Of a DNA stretch of 64,000 nt, positions 24,904 to 34,921 are shown in pieces. The stretch's first letter is position 1. Each line of letters starts with the position of its first letter. The notes below the pieces were generated by a model. It ran no database searches and was not told the origin of the DNA. It saw only the letters and a program-made list of their open reading frames with translations. Both the position numbers and the translations under genes were made by a program. The DNA comes from Candidatus Rokuibacteriota bacterium (GTDB lineage Bacteria; Methylomirabilota; Methylomirabilia; Rokubacteriales; CSP1-6): positions 62,001 through 126,000 of the forward strand of contig QHSX01000038.1 of the NCBI GenBank assembly GCA_003221695.1. Reading direction: 5' to 3'.

Positions 24904-26435
24904 CCGACCGGCGCCGGGGACGCCTGAAGCGGCGCGATTTCCTCGCGGGCGGTGCGGCGCTCGCGCTCAGCTTCCCCCGCGGCGCCGGTGGACAGCCGAC
25001 GGCCGGGACGCTGACGTATGCGAGCACCGCGCTCCCGCCGAACATCGAGCCACACATGCAGGGGCTCGACATCTGGCAGCAGCGGAAGCCCCTGATCTAC
25101 GAGAACCTGATCTGGGTGGACGAGTCGCTCGAGGCCAGGCCCGAGCTCGCCGAGAGGTGGGAGCCGCGGTCGCCGACCGAGTACGTCTTCCGCCTGCGCC
25201 ACGGTGTCAGGTTCCACAACGGCAAGGAGCTCGACGCCGAGGACGTGAAGTACACGTACGACCGCGTGCGGGATCCGAAGGTGAGCCCCGGCGCCAACGA
25301 CCTCCTCGTCATCAAGCAGATCGACGTCCTCGACGCGCACACGGTTCGCTTCGTCCTCCATGCGCCTGCGGCGACGTTCCTCATCAACCTCGGTGGCAAA
25401 TACAACGGCGTCATCCCGAAGGGCGCCGCGGGCGACGGTAAGGAGCTGCTCACGCGGGCGGTCGGGACGGGCCCGTTCAGCGTCGAGGAGTTCGATCCGA
25501 GTCGTCGGCTCGCCCTGAAGAAGAACGCGACCTACTGGGGGCCGACGAAGCCTGCGCTCGAGCGCATCGTGTTCCAGGCGATCCCGGACGAGTCGTCCAT
25601 CGTGGCGGGGCTCCGTACCGGCCAGGTGACGATGGCCCAGTTTTCGTCCGCGCTCTCCTTTCAGGTGGCCCGCGGGATCGCCACGCTTCAGACGATCCAG
25701 GCGCCGTCCACGCGCTGGGTCGTGCTCGACCTCGCGGGCGACATGGAGCCGACGAGCAAGCCCGAGGTGCGTCAGGCGATCGCGCTCGCGCTCGACCGTC
25801 AGGCGATCCTCCAGATCGCGGGGGCCGGGCTCGGCCAGCGCCTCGGCGTGCTACCGCCGGGGATGAAGGCTTGGGCCATGCCGTGGCAAGAGCTGCCGAA
25901 CCAGCAGCGCGACCTCGCGCGGGCGCGGGCGCTGCTGTCGAAGGCCGGTTACCCCGGCCGCGTCCCCATGAAGATCCGCAACATCGTCGGCTTCCCGGCG
26001 CTCGGCGCCGCGCTGCCCGTCATCGTCGACAACCTTCGCGAGGCGTCCATCGATGTGCAGGTGGAGACCGTGGACGGCGGCGTCTGGATCAAGGACTGGA
26101 TCGTGCCCCAGTCGCCGCCCACGATGAACGAGTGGGGCGGCTTCGTCGATCCCGACCAGGCCTTCCACCGCCACTTCCATTCGGCGCCGGGCGGCAAGGA
26201 CTTCCGACGCTGGAACAGCAAGAAGGCCGACGAGCTGCTCGACGCGGGTCGGGCGACCCTCGAGCGCGCCAAGCGCAAGCAGATCTACGATCAGGTCCAG
26301 CGGCTCATGGCGGAGGACCCGATCACGGTCCCGCTCTACTCGCCCGACCTCCTCTACGCCATGCAGAAGTCCGTCAAGGGCTTCGCGCCGCACCCGACGG
26401 GCTTCCTCTACGGCCTGCGCTGGGTGTCGCTCTGA
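24900..26435 (+). CDS. ABC transporter substrate-binding protein, Tat-exported
   Basis: This is a 511-aa receptor of the oligopeptide/nickel type (SBP family 5). It has a twin-arginine signal (KRRDFLAGGAALALSF), so it is exported folded by the Tat system. The mature domain shows the family landmarks RLRHGVRFHNGKEL and EDVKYTYDRV, and VGTGPFSVEEF further on. It captures a peptide-like or other bulky solute in the periplasm and passes it to the two permeases that follow. TatC is encoded at 34163. Confidence 0.93.
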   Translation: MTDRRRGRLKRRDFLAGGAALALSFPRGAGGQPTAGTLTYASTALPPNIEPHMQGLDIWQQRKPLIYENLIWVDESLEARPELAERWEPRSPTEYVFRLRHGVRFHNGKELDAEDVKYTYDRVRDPKVSPGANDLLVIKQIDVLDAHTVRFVLHAPAATFLINLGGKYNGVIPKGAAGDGKELLTRAVGTGPFSVEEFDPSRRLALKKNATYWGPTKPALERIVFQAIPDESSIVAGLRTGQVTMAQFSSALSFQVARGIATLQTIQAPSTRWVVLDLAGDMEPTSKPEVRQAIALALDRQAILQIAGAGLGQRLGVLPPGMKAWAMPWQELPNQQRDLARARALLSKAGYPGRVPMKIRNIVGFPALGAALPVIVDNLREASIDVQVETVDGGVWIKDWIVPQSPPTMNEWGGFVDPDQAFHRHFHSAPGGKDFRRWNSKKADELLDAGRATLERAKRKQIYDQVQRLMAEDPITVPLYSPDLLYAMQKSVKGFAPHPTGFLYGLRWVSL

Positions 26436-26464
26436 AGCGAACGGGGGGGTCGTCGTAGCCGGCG

Positions 26465-27415
26465 ATGCGCGCGTATTTCCTCCAGCGCCTCGCGGCGATG
26501 GCGCTCACGCTCCTGGGCGTGAGCCTGCTCATCTTCACGATGATCCGGCTGGTCCCGGGCACGGTCGTGGAGCAGCTCCTCGGCCAGGCCGCGATCGCCT
26601 CGCCCGAAGTGCTCGCCGCGTTCCGGCGCTTTTTCGGGCTCGATCGCCCCGTCCACCTCCAGTACATCGAGTGGCTCGCGTCGGTCCTCCGCGGCGACTT
26701 CGGCGTCTCCTGGCTCTCCGGCCGCCCGGTCCTGGCGATGTTCCTCGAGCGGGTGCCCGTCTCGGCCGAGCTCGCGGCGCTCGCGGTCGGCTGGTCGCTC
26801 CTGATCGGCGTCCCGCTCGGCACGGCCTCGGCGGTGTGGCGCGGCGGCGTCCGGGACGGGGCGATCCGCGTGATCGCGACGCTCGGGCTCTCGCTGCCCG
26901 CCTTCTGGCAGGGCACCGTGCTGATCCTGCTCTTCTCGATCCACCTCGGCTGGATGCCGTCGCTCCAGTGGGTGCCGTTCACGCACCGCCCGGCCACCAA
27001 TCTCCTGACGATGGCGCTCCCGGCGCTCACGCTAGGGACGGCGACGGCGGCGATGATCACCCGCATGTCCCGCTCGACGATGCTCGACGTCCTCGGGCGC
27101 GAGTACGTTCGCACGGCGCGCGCCAAGGGGCTGCCCGAGCGCCGGGTGACCTTCCACCACGCGCTCCGCAACGCGTTGATCCCCGTCGTCACGGTCGCCG
27201 GCGTCCAGCTCGGCTACATCGTGGGCGGCATCGTCGTGGTCGAAGACGTCTTCACCCTGCCCGGCGTCGGGAGGCTGCTGCTCGACGCGATCTTCCAGCG
27301 CGACTACCCGGTGGTCCAGGGCGTGATTCTGCTCCTCGCCGCCGCCTTCATGGTCCTGAACCTCGCCGTGGACCTTCTCTATGCGGTCCTCGATCCTCGG
27401 CTCCGACGCGGCTAG
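26465..27415 (+). CDS. ABC transporter permease, DppB type
   Basis: This is a 316-aa inner-membrane permease with six helices. The EAA loop that contacts the ATPase is near residue 220: EYVRTARAKGLPERRV. The N-terminal LQRLAAMALTLLGVSLLIFTM is the standard DppB opening helix. It heterodimerises with the next gene's product. It lies 29 bases after the substrate-binding protein gene. Confidence 0.93.
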   Translation: MRAYFLQRLAAMALTLLGVSLLIFTMIRLVPGTVVEQLLGQAAIASPEVLAAFRRFFGLDRPVHLQYIEWLASVLRGDFGVSWLSGRPVLAMFLERVPVSAELAALAVGWSLLIGVPLGTASAVWRGGVRDGAIRVIATLGLSLPAFWQGTVLILLFSIHLGWMPSLQWVPFTHRPATNLLTMALPALTLGTATAAMITRMSRSTMLDVLGREYVRTARAKGLPERRVTFHHALRNALIPVVTVAGVQLGYIVGGIVVVEDVFTLPGVGRLLLDAIFQRDYPVVQGVILLLAAAFMVLNLAVDLLYAVLDPRLRRG

Positions 27416-28256
27416 CCGCGCGATGGTCGCGGCGCCCCGGCGCTCGCTCGCCCGGAGCCCCCTCTTCGTCGGCGCGTGCGGCGCGCTCCTCCTCATGATC
27501 GCCATCGGGCTCTTCGCGGCGTTCGTGGCGCCGTTCTCGCCGACGGCGATCGACGCCGCCCACGTGTTCCAGGGGCCCAGCCCCCGTCATCCCTTCGGGA
27601 CCGACCGATTCGGACGTGATCTCCTGTCACGCATCGTCTTCGGCGTCCGCGTCTCGCTCGGCATCGCCGGCGCTTCGATCGCTGCGGCGCTCGTGGCGGG
27701 GGGCGCGCTCGGGCTCCTCGCGGGTCTCGGGCGCGGCGTGGACCAGGTGCTCGGCCGGGCGATGGACGTGTTCTTCGCCTTCCCGCCCGTGCTCCTGGCG
27801 ATCGGGATCGCGGCGGTGCTCGGCGCGGGACCCGGCACGGCGGTGGTCGCCATCGCCGTCGTCTATGCGCCCCTCTTTTTTCGGGTGGTGCGCGCCAGCG
27901 TGCTCGCCGAATCGGCCCAGGCCTACGTCGAGGCCGCCGAGGCGCTCGGGCTCGGCCGGCTGGCGATTCTCGTGAGCCACATCCTGCCCAACGTCGTCTC
28001 ACCGATCGTGGTCCAGACCGCGGTCTGCCTCTCCTACGGCATCCTGATCGAGTCCGCGCTGTCGTACCTCGGGCTCGGCGTCCAGCCGCCCACACCCTCG
28101 TGGGGCACGATCCTGAACGAGGGCAAAGAGTTTCTGGCGCAGGCACCCTGGGTCTCGCTCTTCCCCGGCGGCGCGATCATGCTCGCCGTCCTCGCGTTCA
28201 ACGTGATCGGCGACGGCTTGCGCGATGCGCTCGATCCGCGGAGCGCCCTCCGGTAG
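27381..28256 (+). CDS. ABC transporter permease, DppC type
   Basis: This is a 291-aa permease partner of the preceding DppB-type protein. The conserved HPFGTDRFGRDLLSR block follows helix 1, and AQAYVEAAEALGL is the EAA loop. An ATG at 27381 overlaps the previous gene by 35 bases; an alternative ATG at 27423 removes the overlap and 14 residues. No ATP-binding subunit follows: the next gene is on the other strand, so the importer must borrow an ATPase from elsewhere. Confidence 0.92.
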   Translation: MRSSILGSDAASRAMVAAPRRSLARSPLFVGACGALLLMIAIGLFAAFVAPFSPTAIDAAHVFQGPSPRHPFGTDRFGRDLLSRIVFGVRVSLGIAGASIAAALVAGGALGLLAGLGRGVDQVLGRAMDVFFAFPPVLLAIGIAAVLGAGPGTAVVAIAVVYAPLFFRVVRASVLAESAQAYVEAAEALGLGRLAILVSHILPNVVSPIVVQTAVCLSYGILIESALSYLGLGVQPPTPSWGTILNEGKEFLAQAPWVSLFPGGAIMLAVLAFNVIGDGLRDALDPRSALR

Positions 28257-28280
28257 GAACCGCGCGGTACGGCGGGGTTG

Positions 28281-29210
28281 TCAGCGTCCGAGCTCGTGGC
28301 GCAGCGCGTCCTCGAGCGTCGCGTGGCGGAACGTGAAGCCCGTGGCCCGGAGCCGCGCGGGCTCGACGCGCGCGCTCGCCAGCAACAGCTCGTCCGCCAT
28401 CTGGCCGAGGAGGAGTCGCGCCGCGACCGCGGGGAGCGGGAGGAGCGCGGGGCGGCCCAGCACGCGCCCGAGCGTGCGCGCGAGCTCGCGATTGGTCACG
28501 GGCTCGGGCGCGACCGCGTTCACGGGGCCGACGAGGGTGTCCGTGGTGAGCGCGTGGTGGATCGCGCGCACGAGATCGTCCAGCGCGATCCAGCTCACCC
28601 ACTGGGCGCCGCCGCCGACGGGCCCCCCCGCGCCCAGACGGAAGGGCGTGAGCATCGTGGCGAGGGCGCCGCCGCGGCGGCTCAGCGCCATGCCGATCCT
28701 GAGCCGCACGACGCGGATCCCGGCGTGCGCGGCGGGCTCGGTGGCGGCCTCCCACTCGCGGCAGACCTCGGCGAGAAAGCCCGCGCCCGGCGCGCTCTCC
28801 TCGCGGAGGAGCTCCGAGCCGCGGTCGCCGTAGTAGCCGACGGCGGAGGCGGTGACGAGGACGCGCGGCGGGCGCTCGAGCCGGGCGAGGGCTCCCGCCA
28901 GGCGCCGCGTCGCGTCCACGCGGCTCGAGCGGATCCGGCGCTTCTTCGACTCGGTCCAGCGGCCGCTCGCGACGCTCTCGCCCGCAAGGTGCACGAGCGC
29001 GTCCACGCCGGCGAGGGCCGACGCTTCGAGCGCGCCGGATTCGGGGTCCCAGCGCGCGATGGGCTCTCCCGCCGCGGGCGCCCCCCCCGCGCCGCGGACG
29101 AGACGCAGGACGCGGTGGCCGGTGGACGTGAGCGCCGGGACGAGCGCCGAGCCGACGAGCCCGCTCGCACCCGTGACGGCGACCGTCGACGCCCGCGCGG
29201 TCCCTGCCAT
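28281..29210 (-). CDS. TIGR01777 / SDR39U1-family epimerase-like protein
   Basis: This is a 309-aa extended short-chain dehydrogenase-like protein. VTGASGLVGSALV is the nucleotide-binding loop, LVHLAGESVASGRW is a hallmark of the SDR39U1/YfcH family, and SAVGYYGDRG supplies the tyrosine region. A C-terminal DUF1731-type tail ends with LEDALRHELG. The cellular role of this widespread family is not settled. The gene faces away from the tRNA and tig cluster. Confidence 0.92.
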   Translation of the reverse strand: MAGTARASTVAVTGASGLVGSALVPALTSTGHRVLRLVRGAGGAPAAGEPIARWDPESGALEASALAGVDALVHLAGESVASGRWTESKKRRIRSSRVDATRRLAGALARLERPPRVLVTASAVGYYGDRGSELLREESAPGAGFLAEVCREWEAATEPAAHAGIRVVRLRIGMALSRRGGALATMLTPFRLGAGGPVGGGAQWVSWIALDDLVRAIHHALTTDTLVGPVNAVAPEPVTNRELARTLGRVLGRPALLPLPAVAARLLLGQMADELLLASARVEPARLRATGFTFRHATLEDALRHELGR

Positions 29211-29265
29211 GTCGCGCCCATTATGCGGCCGGGCTGGTGCGCTTCGTTTTAGAATGGCGTGCGGC

Positions 29266-29294
29266 TTGCGGGTTCCGGGCGTCCTGGGTATGCT
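29266..29294 (+). promoter_or_regulatory. promoter of tRNA-Leu
   Basis: TTGCGG (29266-29271) and TATGCT (29289-29294) are separated by exactly 17 bases, a good housekeeping-sigma arrangement. Transcription would begin near 29301. A GGGCGG/CCGCCC hairpin (29299-29314, four-base loop) occupies the leader and ends 8 bases before the mature tRNA, where it may guide 5' processing. Confidence 0.6.
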
Positions 29295-29322
29295 GCATGG
29301 GCGGTTACCCGCCCTAATTCTC

Positions 29323-29409
29323 GCGAGAGTGGCGAAACTGGCAGACGCGCCGGACTTAGGATCCGGTGGGTGCAAGCCCTTGGGGGTTCGACTCCCCCCT
29401 CTCGCACCA
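29323..29409 (+). tRNA. tRNA-Leu (anticodon UAG)
   Basis: All arms fold. The acceptor pairs GCGAGAG with CTCTCGC, the anticodon stem CCGGA/TCCGG encloses loop CTTAGGA with anticodon TAG at 29357-29359, and a long class II variable arm (TGGGTGCAAGCCCTTGG region) is present, as required for leucine. The T-arm is GGGGG-TTCGACT-CCCCC. The CCA end is encoded at 29407-29409. It reads CUA and, by wobble, other CUN codons. It lies 30 bases upstream of tig. Confidence 0.97.
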
Positions 29410-29422
29410 GCGTGGAGCGTGG

Positions 29423-29443
29423 ATGAGCGTGGAACGTCGGTGA
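29423..29443 (+). CDS. possible six-codon leader ORF overlapping the tig start
   Basis: ATG-AGC-GTG-GAA-CGT-CGG-TGA encodes MSVERR, and its stop overlaps the tig GTG as GTGA. GGAG lies just ahead of this ATG, while the tig GTG itself has no clear ribosome-binding site. Translation of the short frame could feed ribosomes to tig by reinitiation. There is no proof that it is translated. Confidence 0.3.
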   Translation: MSVERR

Positions 29444-30708
29444 GGGTCGAAGTCGAGACGATCGAGGGTTGCAAGCGGCGCCTGGCGGTGGAGGCCCCGG
29501 CCGACGTCGTCCAGAAGGAGTGGGAACGCGCTTACGTGCGCGTCCAGAAGCAGGCGCGCCTCCCGGGCTTCCGGAAGGGCTACGTACCGCGCTCGCTCGT
29601 CAAGCTGCACTTCGCCGACGACGTCCGGCGCGAGGTCGCCGAGCACCTCATCCCCGACGTCTACCGGCAGGCCCTCTCGGAAGCGCACCTCGACCCGGTG
29701 AACGAGCCCGACCTGCAGAACGTCAAGCTGGAGGAGGGTGCGCCGCTCAGCTTCGTCGCCGTCGTCGAGGTGAAGCCGTCGATCGCGCTCGGCGAGTACA
29801 AGGGCGTCGAGGTCCAGCACGCGGCCAAGGCCGTCGACGACGAGGAGGTCGCCGCGGCGCTCGAGGGGATGCGCGAGGAGCAGGCGCAGTTCCGCGCGGT
29901 GGAGCGACCGGCCGGCCCGGGCGACCTCCTGGTCGTCGACTACACGCTCGCCGTCGAGGGTCGCGACCCCACGAGCCAGACGGGCTACCAGTTCATCGTC
30001 GGCGACAAGACGGTCCTGCCCGAGATCGACGCGGCGGTCGTGGGGATGCGCGCGGGCGAGACGCACTCGGTCCCGTTCCGTTTCGCGGACGACCACCGGC
30101 GGGAGGAGCTGCGCGGGCGCGGCGGGTCCGCCGCGGTCAAGGTCGTCGAGGTGAAGGAGAAGCTGTTGCCGGCGCTGGACGACGAGTTCGCGAAGTCGGT
30201 GGGCGAGTTCGCGAGCCTTGCGGCGCTCCGTGCCGAGGTGCGCAAACAGCTCGAGGCGCGGCGTGCCGAGAACGAGCGGCGCGCGCTCCAGGAGAAGGTC
30301 GTCGACGCCATCCTCGACGTGCACCCCTTCACGGTGCCGGACGCGATGGTCATGCGCCACGTCGCCCACCAGATCGAGCAGGCGCGCGAGGGCATGCGCG
30401 CACAGGGGGTCGACCCGGACCGGGTGCCGTGGGACTACGGGAAGCTGATCACTGAGCTCCGGCCCGTGGCCGAGAAGGGGGTCCGGCGGGCGCTCCTGCT
30501 GGAGGCGATCGCCGAGCGCGAGGCCGTCGCGCCCACCGATGCCGACGTGGACGCCGAGCTGGAAAAGATCGCCCAGGCGAGCCGGCGCCCCGTGCCGGCC
30601 GTCCGTCGTATGATGGAGAAGAACGGCGACCTCGAGGCGTTGCGGCGCGGGCTGCGCGACCGCCGGACCCTCGAGCTGCTCGTCGGCCACGCCCAGGTTC
30701 GGGCGTAG
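29440..30708 (+). CDS. tig: trigger factor
   Basis: This is the ribosome-associated chaperone and peptidyl-prolyl isomerase. The 422-aa protein shows the N-terminal ribosome-binding domain, whose signature is [17 protein letters not shown] PPIase (FKBP-type) domain at about residues 160-240 begins with [10 protein letters not shown], and a helical C-terminal substrate-binding domain follows. The GTG at 29440 gives (M)[14 protein letters not shown], the standard opening. It heads the tig-clpP-clpX-rsmI run, the common bacterial order linking folding and ATP-dependent proteolysis. Confidence 0.96.
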   Translation: MRVEVETIEGCKRRLAVEAPADVVQKEWERAYVRVQKQARLPGFRKGYVPRSLVKLHFADDVRREVAEHLIPDVYRQALSEAHLDPVNEPDLQNVKLEEGAPLSFVAVVEVKPSIALGEYKGVEVQHAAKAVDDEEVAAALEGMREEQAQFRAVERPAGPGDLLVVDYTLAVEGRDPTSQTGYQFIVGDKTVLPEIDAAVVGMRAGETHSVPFRFADDHRREELRGRGGSAAVKVVEVKEKLLPALDDEFAKSVGEFASLAALRAEVRKQLEARRAENERRALQEKVVDAILDVHPFTVPDAMVMRHVAHQIEQAREGMRAQGVDPDRVPWDYGKLITELRPVAEKGVRRALLLEAIAEREAVAPTDADVDAELEKIAQASRRPVPAVRRMMEKNGDLEALRRGLRDRRTLELLVGHAQVRA

Positions 30709-30746
30709 CGGGTATGATAGTGCGAGCCTGCGACAAGGAGATCCCG

Positions 30747-31382
30747 ATGGCGCTGGTCCCGATGGTGATCGAGCAGACGCCGCGCGGCGAGCGGGCGTAC
30801 GACATCTTCTCGCTCCTGCTCAAGCAACGAATCATCTTTTTGCCGACCTTCATCGAGGACGATCTGGCGAACCTCGTGATCGCCCAGATGCTCTACCTCG
30901 AGGCGGAGGACCCGGACAAGGACATCCACCTCTATATCAACTCGCCGGGCGGCTCGGTGACCGCGGGGATGGCGATCTATGACACTATGCAGTACGTGAA
31001 GCCGGCGATCTCCACCATCTGTATGGGCCAGGCGGCCTCGATGGCCGCGCTGCTGCTCGCGGCCGGGTCCAAGGGCAAGCGCTTCGCCCTGCCCCATGCG
31101 CGGATCTTGATCCATCAGCCCCTCGGCGGCGTCCAGGGTCAGGCGACCGACATCGACATCCAGGCCAAGGAAATCCTTCGCATGCGGGAAGAGCTGAATC
31201 GGATTCTCCTGCACCACACCGGACAGTCCATGGACAAGATCCAGCGCGACACCGACCGGGACTTTTTCATGACCGCGGAGCAGGCGAAGGAATATAGAAT
31301 CGTCGATGACGTCATCTCGTCCAAGCCGACGACCCGGGCGGTGGCCGAGGCCGTGGCATTGGCGGCGCAGGCGCAGAAGTAG
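30747..31382 (+). CDS. clpP: ATP-dependent Clp protease proteolytic subunit
   Basis: This is the tetradecameric serine protease core. The catalytic triad is Ser98 (GQAASMAA), His123 ([10 protein letters not shown]) and Asp172 (TDRDFFM), at standard spacing. It is 211 aa long. AAGGAG precedes the ATG at 30747; an upstream ATG at 30714 lacks a ribosome-binding site and adds non-family sequence. It works with ClpX, which is encoded 7 bases downstream. Confidence 0.97.
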   Translation: MALVPMVIEQTPRGERAYDIFSLLLKQRIIFLPTFIEDDLANLVIAQMLYLEAEDPDKDIHLYINSPGGSVTAGMAIYDTMQYVKPAISTICMGQAASMAALLLAAGSKGKRFALPHARILIHQPLGGVQGQATDIDIQAKEILRMREELNRILLHHTGQSMDKIQRDTDRDFFMTAEQAKEYRIVDDVISSKPTTRAVAEAVALAAQAQK

Positions 31383-31389
31383 AGGAGCG

Positions 31390-32637
<1,248 letters not shown>

Positions 32638-32638
32638 C

Positions 32639-33310
32639 CTGAGCGGCACGTTCTTCGTCGTCGCCACCCCGATCGGCAACCTCGAGGACATCACCCTGCG
32701 CGCGCTCCGCGTCCTGCGCGAGGTGGACCTGATCGCGTGCGAGGACACGCGCCGCACGCGCGCGCTCCTCACGCACTTCGACATCCACACCCCGACCGTG
32801 AGCTACTGGGAGAAGAACCAGCTCGCGCGTGGCCGTGAGCTCGTGCGGGCGCTGGCCGACGGCCGCTCGGTCGCGCTCGTCACCGACGCGGGGACGCCGT
32901 CCATCTCGGACCCCGGCTTTCGGCTCGTGCGCGAGGCGCGCGGCCACGGGATCGCGGTGGTGCCCGTGCCGGGCCCGTCGGCCGTGGTCGCCGCGTTGTC
33001 GGCCGCCGGAATCCCGGCGGACCGGTTCGTGTTCGACGGATTCCTTCCGGTGAAGCCCGGCCGACGACTGAACCGCCTGAAGGCGCTCCGGGACCTCGCG
33101 ACGACCATCGTGCTCTACGAGTCGCCCCACCGCATCCTGGCGGCGCTCGACGCGGTCGGCCAGGTCTTCGGCGAGGTCGAGATCATCGTGGCGCGGGAGC
33201 TGACGAAGCAGTTCGAGGAGGTCGTGGGCGCCACGCCGGCGGCGCACCTGGAGCGGCTCAAGCGTGGGCCGATCCGCGGCGAGTTCGTCCTGGTGCTGCC
33301 GGGCCGATGA
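32639..33310 (+). CDS. rsmI: 16S rRNA (cytidine-1402-2'-O)-methyltransferase, apparent CTG start
   Basis: This is a tetrapyrrole-methylase-fold enzyme that 2'-O-methylates C1402 of 16S rRNA using [22 protein letters not shown] is the N-terminal signature, followed by [20 protein letters not shown] and VLYESPHRI. The signature lies upstream of the only ordinary start (GTG at 32723), so the gene must begin earlier. Between the in-frame stop at 32585 and the signature there is no ATG, GTG or TTG; CTG at 32639, one base after the clpX stop, is the best candidate. No ribosome-binding site is evident, so coupling to clpX is likely. It would encode 223 aa. Confidence 0.9.
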   Translation: MSGTFFVVATPIGNLEDITLRALRVLREVDLIACEDTRRTRALLTHFDIHTPTVSYWEKNQLARGRELVRALADGRSVALVTDAGTPSISDPGFRLVREARGHGIAVVPVPGPSAVVAALSAAGIPADRFVFDGFLPVKPGRRLNRLKALRDLATTIVLYESPHRILAALDAVGQVFGEVEIIVARELTKQFEEVVGATPAAHLERLKRGPIRGEFVLVLPGR

Positions 33311-33367
33311 GGCCTACGGGAGCACGCGGTCGATACGATGCACGATCCAGGTATACTTCATGAGTCT

Positions 33368-34156
33368 ATGAGTATCCCCAAGGCGCTGACCATCGCCGGG
33401 TCGGACTCGGGCGGAGGCGCCGGCATTCAGGCCGATCTCAAGACGTTCTCGGCGTTCCGCGTCTTCGGCATGAGCGTGCTTACCGCGGTGACGGCCCAGA
33501 ACTCCGTCGGCGTCCAGGGCGTCTTCAATCTGCCGCCGGAGTTCGTCGGCAAGCAGCTCGACTCGGTGCTCTCGGACTTCGGCGCGGACGCCGTGAAGAT
33601 CGGCATGCTCTCGACGACGCCGATCATCGCCGCGGTCGCGGCGCGGCTCCGGGCCCACGCGCAGGGCCAGATCGTGCTCGACCCAGTGATGATCGCCAAG
33701 TCCGGCGATCCGTTGCTCGAGCCCGACGCGCGCGCGGCGCTCGTCAAGGAGATGCTGCCTCTCGCCACCGTGGTCACGCCGAACCTCCACGAGGCTGGCG
33801 CGCTCGCGGGCATCCCGGTCGCGACCGAAACGGACATGGAGGAGGCGGCGCGGCGCATCCTGTCCCTCGGGCCCCGCTACGTGCTCGTCAAGGGCGGGCA
33901 CCTCAAAGAGGCGGCGACCGACATCCTCTGGAACGGCCGCGAGTTCACGCGCTTCACCGCGCCGCGCCTGGATTCCTCGAACACCCACGGCACCGGCTGC
34001 ACGTTCTCGGCGGCCATCGCCGCCGGGCTCGCGCGACGGCAGCCGCTCGGCGACGCCATCCGCGAGGCGAAGGCCTACGTGACCGCGGCGATCCGCGAGG
34101 GGTTTCAGGCCGGGCGCGGCGTCGGCGCCCTGCGCCACTTCGTCGCGACCTGGTAG
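33368..34156 (+). CDS. thiD: hydroxymethylpyrimidine / phosphomethylpyrimidine kinase
   Basis: This is the kinase that phosphorylates HMP and HMP-phosphate in thiamine synthesis. The 262-aa ribokinase-fold protein has LTIAGSDSGGGAGIQADLK at the N-terminus. VLDPVMIAKSG and NTHGTGCTFSAAIAAGL, which holds the catalytic aspartate-equivalent and anion hole, follow. The ATG at 33368 begins MSIPKALTIAG as in homologues. No TPP riboswitch is seen upstream and no other thiamine gene is adjacent. Confidence 0.95.
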   Translation: MSIPKALTIAGSDSGGGAGIQADLKTFSAFRVFGMSVLTAVTAQNSVGVQGVFNLPPEFVGKQLDSVLSDFGADAVKIGMLSTTPIIAAVAARLRAHAQGQIVLDPVMIAKSGDPLLEPDARAALVKEMLPLATVVTPNLHEAGALAGIPVATETDMEEAARRILSLGPRYVLVKGGHLKEAATDILWNGREFTRFTAPRLDSSNTHGTGCTFSAAIAAGLARRQPLGDAIREAKAYVTAAIREGFQAGRGVGALRHFVATW

Positions 34157-34162
34157 CGCGTC

Positions 34163-34921
34163 ATGGCCCGAAGCGTCGACGACCGGATGTCCTTCATGGA
34201 GCACCTGGGTGAGCTGCGCGTGCGGATCGTGCGGGCCCTCACGGCGCTCCTCGTCGGTAGCGTCCCCGGGCTGTACTTCAGCCAGCAGATCGTCGACTGG
34301 CTGGCGCGCCCCGTGACGAAGCTCAACTACTCGCTGGTCTTCACGTCGCCGGCAGAAGCGTTGTGGGTTCAGATGAAGGTGGGGCTCATCGTCGGTATCT
34401 TCGTCGCGGCGCCGGGGATCCTCTGGCAGGTCTGGGCGTTCATCGCGCCGGGGCTGCACGAGCACGAGAAGAAGTACGCGCTGCCGTTCGTGCTCATCGG
34501 GTCGCTGCTCTTCATCGGCGGTGGGGTGTTCTCGCTCTTCGTCGTGACGCCCTACGCGCTCCAGTTCCTCCTGAGCTATGCGCGGCCGGGGCTCCAGCCG
34601 ATGATCACGCTTCAGAACCTGACCGACTTCCTCCTGAAGTTCACGCTGGCCTTCGGCGCCGTGTTCGAGCTGCCGCTCGCGCTCACGATTCTGGCGCGCC
34701 TCGGGGTCGTGAACGCGAAAATGCTCGCGAGGAACCGCAAGTACGCGATCCTCGGCGCGTTCATCGCCGGGGCGGTGCTCACGCCGACCCCCGACGCCTT
34801 CAATCAGACGCTCATGGCCGGGCCGCTCGTGCTGCTCTACGAGGTCGGGATCGTCTGCGCGCGCGTCTTCGGACGGAAGCCGGCGCCCGCGTCGGCGCCC
34901 GCGCCCGCCGAGTCCGCCTAG
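34163..34921 (+). CDS. tatC: Sec-independent protein translocase TatC
   Basis: This is the receptor subunit of the Tat system, with six helices in the inner membrane. The cytoplasmic N-terminal signature MSFMEHLGELRVRIVRAL and the later FVVTPYALQFL and AGAVLTPTPDAFNQ blocks are typical. The 252-aa protein ends in an Ala/Pro-rich tail. It follows thiD by 6 bases. No tatA or tatB is nearby. Tat-signal proteins in the window include those at 24900 and, probably, 49056. Confidence 0.95.
   Translation: MARSVDDRMSFMEHLGELRVRIVRALTALLVGSVPGLYFSQQIVDWLARPVTKLNYSLVFTSPAEALWVQMKVGLIVGIFVAAPGILWQVWAFIAPGLHEHEKKYALPFVLIGSLLFIGGGVFSLFVVTPYALQFLLSYARPGLQPMITLQNLTDFLLKFTLAFGAVFELPLALTILARLGVVNAKMLARNRKYAILGAFIAGAVLTPTPDAFNQTLMAGPLVLLYEVGIVCARVFGRKPAPASAPAPAESA

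Noticed and set aside
33311-33367. TPP riboswitch ahead of thiD
   Set aside because: The gap after rsmI is only 57 bases and shows none of the conserved THI-box core.
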